Position numbers and translations under genes: made by a program
Notes under the pieces: generated by a model
Databases searched by the model: none
What the model was told of the DNA's origin: nothing
The model's input: only the letters and a program-made list of their open reading frames with translations
From: Aquabacterium sp.
GTDB lineage: Bacteria; Pseudomonadota; Gammaproteobacteria; Burkholderiales; Burkholderiaceae_C
Length of the DNA: 64,000 nucleotides
Direction: 5' to 3'
NCBI RefSeq assembly: GCF_016195855.1
Contig: NZ_JACPYU010000003.1
Coordinates: 186,001 to 250,000, forward strand
Part shown: positions 44,585 through 53,078 of the stretch, piece after piece
Numbering within the stretch: position 1 is the stretch's first letter
How the letters are laid out: each line of letters begins with the position of its first letter

Positions 44585-46366
44585 TCAGACGTGACGCGGG
44601 TTGGACAGGGGGCCTGTGGCCGCCGGCCCCGAGAACATCAGGCTGACCTCGTTGGGATCGAGCCTGTACGCGGGGTTCAGGCTGGCTCGAAGGGCGCGGT
44701 GCACCAGGGCTTGGGCCGACAGACGATGCCAATCTTCGGGCACCCGTTGGCCATTAGCTACACCCAAAACTTTCAATTTGTGACGAATTAACGCATCCAG
44801 TGCCGGACCGAGCTTCACGGCCTCATCCAGCTTGGACAGAACCACCCCGGCACAGGCTTCTGCGTGATACGAATGCATCACATCCTCAATCGAGTCGCCC
44901 TGCGCAGCGGTGTTGATCACCAGCAGTTTTCGGATGCTGGGATGGGCCAGCATGTCCAGCAGCTCCTTGGTGCGGCCATCGCGCTGGGCCATGCCGGCGG
45001 TGTCGATCAGGATCAGCTTCTTGCTGGACAACAGCTCCAGCAGGTCTTCCAGCGCGGCGCGGTCATGGGCCATGTGCACGGGCACGCCCAGGATGCGGCC
45101 ATAGGCGCGCAGCTGTTCGTGGGCACCGACGCGGTAGGCATCCAGCGTGATCAGGCCCAGGTTGGAGGCACCGTGCTTGGCGGCAAAGGTGGCGGCCAGC
45201 TTGGCGGTGGAGGTGGTCTTGCCCACACCGGTCGAGCCGATCAGGGCGAACACGCCACCCTGGTCTTCGATGGGCAGCTCGTGGTCGGCCGTGTTCACAT
45301 TGCGTTGCAGCACCTGGGTGGCCCACTGCACTTCGTCGTGCGAACCATTGGTCACTTCGGCGGGCATGGCGTCGAGCATCTTGCGCACCAGCACGGCCGA
45401 GAAACCGGCGTCCAGCAGGCGTTGCGCCAGTTGAGCCTGGGCAGGTGTGCGGCCCAGCTTCTCGATGAAGGCCATCGTTTCGAAACGCTCCTTCATCATC
45501 TCGCGCATGGCACGCAGCTCACCCAGCATGGAGGCGTTGGCCTCTTGCGCAGCCTTCAGGGCGGACAGGGTGGCGGCATCGGGTTGGGCCACGCGGACGG
45601 CGTCACGAGCGGGCGTGACCTTGTCCATGGTCAGGTCGGCGTGCTCGCTGCGCAGCGGCACCACCTGGGCAGCGGGCTTGGCTTGCTGCACAGCTTGCGG
45701 ACGGGCGGCAGGCGCGGGCTGGCGGGGCTGGGCCACGGGGGCCTGGCGCACGGGCTGCTCCCACTGGTCCATCTCGTCAGCGGCCGGCGCAGAGCGGCCA
45801 CGCATGGCTTCGCCCGTCAGGTCCACCGAGGTGGACACGGCGGGGCGTTGCGGCTTGGGCTGGGCAAAGCGCTGGTTCAGTTGTTCTTCGGGCGGCAGGG
45901 CCATGGCCGGCTCGGTGCGGGCCTGCATGGCAGCCTGGCGGCGCTTGAGCATGCGTTCACGCACATAGTCCTGGAAGGACAAGGTGCTCATGGCCAGTTG
46001 CTTGACGTCGTCCTGCACGGTGCTGGCCAGATTGGCCATGGTTTCCTTGGCCTGCTTGCCAACCGCCTTGCGGGGCTGCGCGCTGACGGCTTCGTCGCGG
46101 GGTTCGGTGCGCGAATCGCCGCGGGATTCGCCGCGGGACTCGCTACGGGCGTCTGAACGAGACTCGCGGGGAGCCAGCTCGGGTGCATCCTTCTCGACCG
46201 CATAGTGGTCCATGGCCGGCACGCTGTCTGCGGCCATCGCCAGGATCTCGATGCCGCCTTCGGCTGCGGGCTTGGTCGACAGCACGACGGCATCGTTGCC
46301 AAAGGCGGCCTTGACCTTTTGCATGGCCTCGCGGCTGTTGCGTCCAGTGAAGCGTTTGACGTTCAT
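44585..46366 (-). CDS. flhF: Flagellar biosynthesis GTPase FlhF
   Basis: A 593-residue SRP-type GTPase that places the flagellum at the pole. The N-terminus MNVKRFTGRNSREAMQKVKAAFGNDAVVLS is the basic FlhF start. A long Pro/Ala/Gln-rich, charged linker follows (about 75-250). The NG domain has GSTGVGKTT (G1, near 375), LDAYRVGAHEQL (G2), DTAGMAQRD (G3) and VLSKLDEAVKLG (G4). Its ATG overlaps the flhA stop by 4 bp. The linker is long for the family, a usual trait of this group. Confidence 0.95.
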   Translation of the reverse strand: MNVKRFTGRNSREAMQKVKAAFGNDAVVLSTKPAAEGGIEILAMAADSVPAMDHYAVEKDAPELAPRESRSDARSESRGESRGDSRTEPRDEAVSAQPRKAVGKQAKETMANLASTVQDDVKQLAMSTLSFQDYVRERMLKRRQAAMQARTEPAMALPPEEQLNQRFAQPKPQRPAVSTSVDLTGEAMRGRSAPAADEMDQWEQPVRQAPVAQPRQPAPAARPQAVQQAKPAAQVVPLRSEHADLTMDKVTPARDAVRVAQPDAATLSALKAAQEANASMLGELRAMREMMKERFETMAFIEKLGRTPAQAQLAQRLLDAGFSAVLVRKMLDAMPAEVTNGSHDEVQWATQVLQRNVNTADHELPIEDQGGVFALIGSTGVGKTTSTAKLAATFAAKHGASNLGLITLDAYRVGAHEQLRAYGRILGVPVHMAHDRAALEDLLELLSSKKLILIDTAGMAQRDGRTKELLDMLAHPSIRKLLVINTAAQGDSIEDVMHSYHAEACAGVVLSKLDEAVKLGPALDALIRHKLKVLGVANGQRVPEDWHRLSAQALVHRALRASLNPAYRLDPNEVSLMFSGPAATGPLSNPRHV

Positions 46367-48471
46367 GCGTGGCCTCCGATCAGGGTACCGATGCGAATCG
46401 AGTGAGTCTCAGGAATCTCGCTGTGTCCCAGCACCTTGAGACGAGGTGCGGCGCGTTTGAGTAGGCGTGCCACGGAGGGGCGGATGATGTCCGGCACCAA
46501 CAGGCAGGCGGGGTGGCCCATGTTTTCCTGACGCTGCGTGGCCTCGGAGGCCTGGCGGGTCAGGTGGTCGGCCACGCCCGGATCGAGCATGGGGCCACTG
46601 GGCGATGTCAGGGCCTGTGTCAGCAGGCGTTCCAGATCGGGGTCGATGGCGATCACATCGAGTTCGCGCACCGGGCCGTAGATCTGCTGCACGATGGCTG
46701 GGGCCAGGCCGATGCGGATGCGGCGGGCCAGCTCGGCCGGGTCGTTCACCACATTGGGGCTGGAAGCAGCGTGCTCGGCGATCGTCTCGATGATCGAGCG
46801 CATATCGCGGATATGCACGCCTTCTTCGAGCAGGAGCTGCAGCACTTTTTGCAGGGTGGAGATGCCGACCATCTTGGGGACCACGTCTTCGATGAGTTTG
46901 GGGGCCAGTTTCGTCACATGCTCTACCAGTTGTTGGGTCTCGACTCGTCCCAGCAACTTGGCTGCATGGAGTTGCATCAAGTGTGAAAGATGGGTGGCCA
47001 CCACGGTCGAGGGATCAACGACCGTGTAGCCGGCCATTTGCGCGGCATCCCGTTGGCGTTCTTCCACCCACACCGCAGGCAGGCCAAAAGCGGGGTCCAC
47101 GGCAGCGGTGCCGGCGATCTGGTTGACCACGTGGCCTGGGTTGATGGCCATGAGCATGTTGGGGAAGACCTCGCCCTCGCCCACCACGGCGCCACGCAGG
47201 GTGATGCGGTAGAAGCTGGGCTTGAGCTCCAGGTTGTCCTTGATGTGCACAGATGGCGGCAAAAAGCCGACTTCTTGCGCGAACTTGCGGCGAACGCCCT
47301 TGATCCGGGTCAGCAGGTCGCCACCGCGCTCCTTGTCCACCAGCTGGATCAGGCGGTAGCCCACTTCCAGGCCCAGGGTGTCCACGGGTTGCAGGTCTTC
47401 CCAGGTGGCCTCGCCATTCGGGTTGGCCACTTCCGTCGCAGGTTTTTCGACCGGCTTGGGCGCATTGCGCTCGGCCTCCTGCTTCTCGGCCATCTTCCAG
47501 GCCCACCAGCCCAGGCCCCCGCCGATGGGCAGGAAAACGAAGGACGGCATGCCGGGAATCACGCCCAGCAGCCCCAGGATGCCGCCGGCCACGCCGATGA
47601 CCTTGGGGTTCTCGAACATCTGGCCCATGATCTGGGCGCCCACGTCCTTGTCCTTGCCGACGCGTGACACCACCATGGCCGCTGCCACCGAGATCAACAG
47701 GCCGGGGATCTGCGCCACCAGCGCGTCACCGACCGCCAGCAGCACGTAGGAGCTGGCCGCATCGCCCGGCGACATGCCGTGCTGCACCACACCGATCACG
47801 AAGCCGCCGATCACGTTGATGAACAGGATCAGGATGCCGGCAACCGCATCGCCACGCACGAACTTCGAGGCACCGTCCATGGAGCCGTGGAACTCGGCTT
47901 CTTCGCCCACTTCCAGGCGGCGGCGCTTGGCTTCCTTCTCGTCGATCAGGCCGGCGTTCAGGTCGGCGTCGATCGCCATCTGCTTGCCGGGCATGGCATC
48001 CAGGGTGAAGCGTGCACTGACTTCAGCGATACGCTCCGAGCCCTTGGTGATCACCACGAAGTTGATCACCACCAGGATCGCGAACACGATCAGACCGACC
48101 GCGAAGTTGCCGCCGATCAGGAAGTGGCCGAACGACTCGATCACATGGCCGGCGGCGCCCGTGCCCGTGTGGCCTTGCAACAGCACGACCCGGGTGGACG
48201 CCACGTTCAGCGACAGCCGCAACAAGGTGGTCAGCAGCAGCACCGAGGGGAAGGCCGCGAAGTCCAGTGGGCGCAGCATGGTGGCCGCCACCATCATCAC
48301 CATCAGCGCGGTGGCGATGTTGAAGGTGAAGAACACGTCGAGCATGAAGGCCGGCAGCGGCAGCACCATCAGGGCCAGCACGCACACCACCACCAGCGGG
48401 GCGGCCATCACCTGCAGGTTCTTGTGCTGGCCACCGAGGGCGGCCTGGAGCTTTTGCAAAAACGGGTTCAT
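46363..48471 (-). CDS. flhA: Flagellar export protein FlhA
   Basis: A 702-residue export-gate protein. The N-terminal half has about 8 membrane segments with LRLSLNVASTRVVLLQGHTGTGAAG and the FHIPEP loop equivalent (TLDAMPGKQMAIDADLNAGLID near 175). The C-terminal cytoplasmic domain docks chaperone-substrate complexes. Length is standard. It overlaps flhB upstream and flhF downstream by 4 bp each, so translation is coupled. Confidence 0.97.
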   Translation of the reverse strand: MNPFLQKLQAALGGQHKNLQVMAAPLVVVCVLALMVLPLPAFMLDVFFTFNIATALMVMMVAATMLRPLDFAAFPSVLLLTTLLRLSLNVASTRVVLLQGHTGTGAAGHVIESFGHFLIGGNFAVGLIVFAILVVINFVVITKGSERIAEVSARFTLDAMPGKQMAIDADLNAGLIDEKEAKRRRLEVGEEAEFHGSMDGASKFVRGDAVAGILILFINVIGGFVIGVVQHGMSPGDAASSYVLLAVGDALVAQIPGLLISVAAAMVVSRVGKDKDVGAQIMGQMFENPKVIGVAGGILGLLGVIPGMPSFVFLPIGGGLGWWAWKMAEKQEAERNAPKPVEKPATEVANPNGEATWEDLQPVDTLGLEVGYRLIQLVDKERGGDLLTRIKGVRRKFAQEVGFLPPSVHIKDNLELKPSFYRITLRGAVVGEGEVFPNMLMAINPGHVVNQIAGTAAVDPAFGLPAVWVEERQRDAAQMAGYTVVDPSTVVATHLSHLMQLHAAKLLGRVETQQLVEHVTKLAPKLIEDVVPKMVGISTLQKVLQLLLEEGVHIRDMRSIIETIAEHAASSPNVVNDPAELARRIRIGLAPAIVQQIYGPVRELDVIAIDPDLERLLTQALTSPSGPMLDPGVADHLTRQASEATQRQENMGHPACLLVPDIIRPSVARLLKRAAPRLKVLGHSEIPETHSIRIGTLIGGHA

Positions 48472-49652
48472 GCGTCAATCTCCGAGTCTTCTTGTTCGAG
48501 CCTGGCCTTCAACTTCGCCGATTGCTGGGGGTCCAGCTCGGCGGGCACATCGAGATCCGGCAGGTTGCCCGGCAAGGGCGAGCGGCCCGTCAGCGCATTG
48601 CGCAGCTGGAACACATAGGCCATCACCTGGGCCACGGCGCTGTAGAGCGCCACGGGCACTTCCTGGTCCACTTCGGTGTTCGCATAAAGCGCACGTGCCA
48701 GAGGTGGCGCCTCCAGCACAGGTACACGGTTTTCGGTGGCCAGATCGCGGATGCGCAAGGCCAGCAGATCCAGGCCCTTGGCCACCACGCGGGGGGCGCC
48801 CATCGAGGCCTCGTCGTACTTGAGCGCCACGGCATAGTGGGTCGGGTTCATGACAACCAGATCAGCCGTGGGCACGGCGGCCAGCATGCGCTTGCGGGCC
48901 ATTTCACGCATCTTCTGCTTGATCTTGGCCTTGACCTCGCCACTGCCCTCTTGCTGCTTGTACTCTTCCTTGGCTTCCTGGTGGCTCATCTTCATCTTCT
49001 CGGCAAAGAGGAAGCGCTGCAGGGGCCAGTCGATGATGGCAAACGCCGCGATCACCAGCAGCATCGAGCCCAGCACCTCGCCCAGGGTGATGCCCAGATC
49101 GTGGATGGCCGCAGGCAGCGGCTGCGACAGCAAGCCCACCAGACTGGGCCAGGCCTTGTACAGAAAGGTGGCACCCGCCGCACCCAGGATCAGGCCCAGG
49201 GCCGAGGCCTTGAGCGCGTCGATCATCTGCTGCTTGGAAAACAGGTTGCCGATGCCGGCGATCGGGTTGAGCTTGCCGAAATTCGGGGAAATCACCTTGA
49301 AGGACATCACCCAGCCGCCCGCCATCACCGAGGCCGCCGCCGAGGCCAGACCAATGCTCAGGCTGAAGGGCACGACCACCATCAGCGCCTCGACCGTCCA
49401 TTGGCTCAGGCGCTCCATCATCACGTCGTTGTTGGCCACCGAGCGGGCATCAAAGCGCAAGCCGGCGTGCAACAGCGTCTGCATCTTGTCCATCCAGACA
49501 GGCGTCAGGCCCATCAGCACGCCGGTGGCCGCCAGGATCACCAGGAAGTGACCCAGGTCCTTGGAGCGGACAACCTGGCCCTCTTCGCGCGCTTTCTGAA
49601 GCTTTCGCGCCGAGGCTGGTAACTGCTTGTCTTGGGAACCTTGGTCGGACAT
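48468..49652 (-). CDS. flhB: Flagellar export protein FlhB
   Basis: A 394-residue inner-membrane protein that switches export specificity from rod-hook to filament. It starts MSDQGSQDKQLPASARKLQKAREEGQVVRSKDL, has four membrane segments and a cytoplasmic domain with the self-cleavage site N-P-T-H in VVMNPTHYAVALKYD (near 276). Length fits the family. First gene of the flhB-flhA-flhF-flhG-like-fliA-receptor operon; a sigma-28-like promoter lies just upstream. Confidence 0.97.
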   Translation of the reverse strand: MSDQGSQDKQLPASARKLQKAREEGQVVRSKDLGHFLVILAATGVLMGLTPVWMDKMQTLLHAGLRFDARSVANNDVMMERLSQWTVEALMVVVPFSLSIGLASAAASVMAGGWVMSFKVISPNFGKLNPIAGIGNLFSKQQMIDALKASALGLILGAAGATFLYKAWPSLVGLLSQPLPAAIHDLGITLGEVLGSMLLVIAAFAIIDWPLQRFLFAEKMKMSHQEAKEEYKQQEGSGEVKAKIKQKMREMARKRMLAAVPTADLVVMNPTHYAVALKYDEASMGAPRVVAKGLDLLALRIRDLATENRVPVLEAPPLARALYANTEVDQEVPVALYSAVAQVMAYVFQLRNALTGRSPLPGNLPDLDVPAELDPQQSAKLKARLEQEDSEIDA

Positions 49653-49682
49653 GGTGTGTAAAGGACTGCTGCTTGATGAGCA

Positions 49683-49709
49683 TTCTTCGCGACCACCTGG
49701 AAATCTTTA
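49683..49709 (-). promoter_or_regulatory. Possible FliA (sigma-28)-type promoter of flhB
   Basis: On the minus strand TAAAGATT, 11 bases, then GCGAAGAA, against the consensus TAAAGTTT-N11-GCCGATAA (7/8 and 5/8). It lies about 30 bases before the flhB ATG, which suits a promoter. As fliA itself is in this operon, it would give positive feedback. The -10 half is imperfect. Confidence 0.35.
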
Positions 49710-49773
49710 GCCGGATAAGAGGGGTGCGCAGCAGGCTATTCGACGAGCGTTTTGCCTGGCGCAAATGCAAATC

Positions 49774-49805
49774 GGGCCAGGCGTGAACTGCGTCACACCT
49801 GGCCC
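49774..49805 (-). terminator. Probable terminator of the porin-binding-protein operon
   Basis: GGGCCAGG (49774-49781) and CCTGGCCC (49798-49805) form a strong stem extended by a GTGA/TCAC pairing, about 45 bp after the stop of the small binding-protein gene. The flanks are A/T-mixed rather than a clean T-run, so efficiency is uncertain. Confidence 0.6.
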
Positions 49806-49848
49806 GACCAAACCGGACAGGGCCGGAAAACTCAAATACGAAATTCGG

Positions 49849-50253
49849 TCAGTTCAGCGTCATCAAAACCTTGACGGTGCCATCGACCTGACTCTTGTCG
49901 ATGTAACCCACGGCTTTCGGATCCGTAGTTACCGCCTTTTTGACTGCATCGGCATCAGGCAGCATCAACGGTGCTTGCCCTTTCCCCGTGAACACCACGC
50001 GCGCCCACACCGCCTTTACCTGAGTCGGTTCACGGTCCACCAGTTTCTTGTAGAACTGGTCACGCAAAGGCGCCCCTTCTGGCAGATCGACCAGCTTGCG
50101 CTCGAAACTGCGCCCCAGATAAAGGTTGGTCAATTGATCCTTGTTGACAGGATCGGCCGAAGGCCCGCAAATCACCGCAATATCCGCGAATGCCGAAATC
50201 GACAACCCGCTGAGGATGAAAGCGGCACACAGATTCGTCAATTTTGAATTCAT
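49849..50253 (-). CDS. Small periplasmic PstS-like (phosphate/anion) binding protein
   Basis: A 134-residue protein with a signal peptide (MNSKLTNLCAAFILSGLSISA, cut after FA). The mature part is a short version of the PBP fold seen in PstS-like proteins: NKDQLTNLYLGR (near 37-48), AVWARVVFTGKGQAP and the VGYIDKSQVDGTVKVL end. Classical PstS is about 340 residues, so this is one lobe only. Family members of this size are annotated as phosphate ABC transporter substrate-binding proteins without proof. It has GGAGAA before its ATG and follows the porin gene by 15 bp, so the pair is an operon with a probable role in anion uptake. Confidence 0.75.
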   Translation of the reverse strand: MNSKLTNLCAAFILSGLSISAFADIAVICGPSADPVNKDQLTNLYLGRSFERKLVDLPEGAPLRDQFYKKLVDREPTQVKAVWARVVFTGKGQAPLMLPDADAVKKAVTTDPKAVGYIDKSQVDGTVKVLMTLN

Positions 50254-50268
50254 GCGCTTCTCCTCAAT

Positions 50269-51462
50269 TCAGAAAATAAAGTCGAGCGCCACGCTCATTA
50301 CATTGATCTTTTTATCAGCCACACCAGGTGACGCAGAATCGGTGAAGTTGTAGAGCGAGTTGTTCTTGTACTGGGCAAATTCCGCCTTCAGTGCCAGGTT
50401 ATTGGCAAAGTCGTAGCGCATGCCCAGCGCATTGCCCTTTGCTTTGGGTGGGATTCCACTCGAGGACAACGAAAAAGTCTCCTTGTATTGACTCACCAGC
50501 ACATAGGGCAAAACCGAGCCAAAGCGGTATCCGCCGCCGACATACCAAGCCTTGGCATCCTGCACCTTTTGGTCTTTGGTGCTGCGCTTGACATACTCGG
50601 CCATCACAACCAACGATCCGTTGTCATATTGCAGCCCAAGCTCCTGGAACGTGTCCTTGAAATTCAACGGCGGCGCTGCAACCTGCATGGCAGGAATACT
50701 GAAGGCAGGCACCGCAGGGATATTCTGGATCGACTGCAGATTGACATTGTCTTTGATCTGAGAGATTCGGACCGTGAAGTCACCCCATTCCAGCGCGGCA
50801 TTGAGTCCAACGATTCGACTGCTCTCGGTCTGACCGACCGTCGGCCCGTACACGGTGAGCCCTCCTCCTAACGGAACAGCGTTTGTCGTGGACGTCGTGC
50901 CGTTTGCATCACCGCGAGTCAATTGAACAGAGGCAACAGCGGGGCCAATCGATTGGCGATATGTGGCTTGCACCCCGTCCACGTGCGACAGCGGCATCAT
51001 GGCGTAGACCAGCGAGGGCACACGAACCCAGGGCATGGAAAAGCCGACGAGGCGAGAATCAGACATCAGGAAAGCTGGCAACACCACCCGCCCTGCCTTC
51101 AAATCCAGGCCATCGATACCGGTATATTGCAGAAACGCCCACTCGAAGCCTGCATCAAAATCGGAGTCCTCTCGACGTTGCCCCAGGACCTGGGCCGTCA
51201 TGGTCACGCCATTGCTGAAAATCGCAGAGCCTTGAACGGCCACACGCGAGTCCACGCCGAGGTCCACTCGCTTGGTTGCCCCACGGTATTGATCGACGTT
51301 CTGACGAAACTCGGTTTCATCGTTGCTTGTCTTGACGGCCCCCAAAGTGCCGAAGCCGCTGAACTTGTATTGAACGTCAGCAAAAGACGAGTTTGCCCAG
51401 GACCCCAATCCCATGGCACACAGGAGCGCAACAAGGCACCGCTGTTGTGGGAGTTTCTTCAT
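50269..51462 (-). CDS. Outer-membrane porin-like protein
   Basis: A 397-residue beta-barrel protein. A signal peptide (MKKLPQQRCLVALLCAMGLG, cut after NSSFA) is followed by VQYKFSGFGTLGAVKT. Alternating strands follow, such as VGGGYRFGSVLPYVLVSQY and GMRYDFANNLALKAEFAQY. It ends in ALDFIF, the terminal aromatic residue needed for BamA-assisted insertion. Solute unknown. GGAG lies 6 bases before the ATG at 51462, preferred to 51474. Base composition appears lower in GC than the neighbours. It leads the pair with the binding protein and diverges from an AraC-type regulator gene. Confidence 0.8.
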   Translation of the reverse strand: MKKLPQQRCLVALLCAMGLGSWANSSFADVQYKFSGFGTLGAVKTSNDETEFRQNVDQYRGATKRVDLGVDSRVAVQGSAIFSNGVTMTAQVLGQRREDSDFDAGFEWAFLQYTGIDGLDLKAGRVVLPAFLMSDSRLVGFSMPWVRVPSLVYAMMPLSHVDGVQATYRQSIGPAVASVQLTRGDANGTTSTTNAVPLGGGLTVYGPTVGQTESSRIVGLNAALEWGDFTVRISQIKDNVNLQSIQNIPAVPAFSIPAMQVAAPPLNFKDTFQELGLQYDNGSLVVMAEYVKRSTKDQKVQDAKAWYVGGGYRFGSVLPYVLVSQYKETFSLSSSGIPPKAKGNALGMRYDFANNLALKAEFAQYKNNSLYNFTDSASPGVADKKINVMSVALDFIF

Positions 51463-51993
51463 CGATTTCTCCATTCAATGGTTGAAGGACAGGTTCGAAC
51501 CAATGGAGGGTTTGGCTGGTGCGCCATTGAGTTGCGTTAGACACCTGTCCGAAATGACCAAACCGCTCACGCAAGGCCCCAGCGTAGCTGATACCCCCTC
51601 GTTCAGGGGATCGTTGTTTACCTCTATTGGAAAAACACAACACCGGAAATCACGAACTGGTGGTCGAAGAGGTACCAATAAAGAGGCGCAGGTATTCCCC
51701 GGCATAAGCACTGAACAGGGATACGCGCCTACGCCGACGAACAATCCAGGACATGTCGATGGCTAAGCCCTGTCACACCGCCTGGTGCGGTTGCTCCCAT
51801 TGACCGTAGCGGCCAAATATTCACCCGAGTGCCTAAAGCGGGTGAAAACCCTGGGCGGCAGGGGCTGATTTTCCGGTCAGCAGACAGCAGAATGCGCCCA
51901 ACCATTGCAGGGGATCTGTTAGATTGACCGCGACAGGCCGATGCGCCCAAGCGGTCCAGCCCCTGCAAACAGCTCTTTGCATTGGCGCGCATC
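51463..51993. other. Divergent intergenic region between the porin operon and the AraC-type gene
   Basis: 531 bases with no credible gene. It has to carry the promoters of both neighbours. A short inverted repeat ACCGC-ctggt-GCGGT (51777-51791) is the only symmetrical element found; no clear -35/-10 pair was identified. The region is less GC-rich than most of the window. Confidence 0.45.
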
Positions 51994-53031
51994 ATGTTGA
52001 CCTCTCCCCTCCACCTTCGCGTCCTGGCAACCACCCTGGACATGGAAGGCTACGCATCCAAAGCGGTTCTGAACGCATGCGGGATCGAGTCCCTCGAACA
52101 CTTTGACGACGCGGACTGGGTGCCCGTCAGCTTGTATGACCGCATGATTCAAGCCGCCCTGGCGCACACGCAGTCACCCGCCCTGGGCTTTGCGGCCGGG
52201 ACCAGCCTGGCCAATCAAAGGTATGGCGTGCACCCCATGTTGGCAATGCACATGCCCAATCTGCGCCAGGGCCTGAAAGACATCATGCGCTTTGGCGCCC
52301 TGCTGCTGGCTCGCCCGGAAATCGCGCTCCACGAAACGAATGGCAGCGCCAGGCTCACCATCACCCCCATCATCGACAAAGGGCCCTCTGCCGTGTTCAG
52401 GGCCGAGTTCATCGCCGTCGCCATGATGCAGATGTTGCGCTATGGCAGTGCCAACTCGATCAAGGTGGCCAAGGTTCACTTCACCCACCCAGCCCCCTCC
52501 TACCAGAGCAGGTACTGCGAGTACTTTGACGCCGGCATCGATTTCAACGCGCCCGAGAACGCCATCATCTTCAACCGTGAGGTCCTGGATCAACCGCTTC
52601 CCTGGCACGACCGCGTCAGTTATCTGGAGCTCAGGACCAAGGCCGAGTTGAGCCTGAGCACCGCACAAAGGCATGTGGACATGATCCAGCGGGTCAAGAA
52701 CGTGCTGATCAACGCCTTTCCCAATGCGCCGACGATGGACGATGTCGCCGTGCAACTGGGCACCAGCAAACGCAGCCTGCGCAGGCACCTGGCGTGCCGA
52801 GGCACCAGCCACACCGAGCTGGTCAAGGAGTGCCGCCAGCTCATGGCCGAGCACCGGCTGGCCAACGCGGGCGTTTCACTCAAACAGATCGCCGGTGAAT
52901 TGGGCTTCTCGTCCGTCACCTGCTTTCACCGGGCGTTCAAGTGCTGGACAGGCATGACCCCGCAGGCGTGGCGTGACCAGAGCCTGAGCAGCCAGAAATC
53001 GCAGGCCGCTGAAGACCTGCAGACCCCATGA
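51994..53031 (+). CDS. AraC-family transcriptional regulator
   Basis: A 345-residue regulator. The N-terminal 190 residues match the ligand-binding domain of OruR/ArgR-type AraC members (Arabinose_bd type): MEGYASKAVLNACGIES, then PALGFAAGTSLANQRYGV and YCEYFDAGIDFNAPENAIIF. The C-terminal HTH pair is at about 240-330, with MDDVAVQLGTSKRSLRRHLACRG and LKQIAGELGFSSVTCFHRAFKCWTGMTPQAWR. It probably controls the divergent porin operon, since such regulators often act locally; the effector is unknown. The ATG at 51994 is taken; the TTG at 51982 is a weaker option. Confidence 0.88.
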   Translation: MLTSPLHLRVLATTLDMEGYASKAVLNACGIESLEHFDDADWVPVSLYDRMIQAALAHTQSPALGFAAGTSLANQRYGVHPMLAMHMPNLRQGLKDIMRFGALLLARPEIALHETNGSARLTITPIIDKGPSAVFRAEFIAVAMMQMLRYGSANSIKVAKVHFTHPAPSYQSRYCEYFDAGIDFNAPENAIIFNREVLDQPLPWHDRVSYLELRTKAELSLSTAQRHVDMIQRVKNVLINAFPNAPTMDDVAVQLGTSKRSLRRHLACRGTSHTELVKECRQLMAEHRLANAGVSLKQIAGELGFSSVTCFHRAFKCWTGMTPQAWRDQSLSSQKSQAAEDLQTP

Positions 53032-53078
53032 GCCAAGCACGCCTGTCCCCACTGAGCATCCCGGGGCCCGGCCCATGC

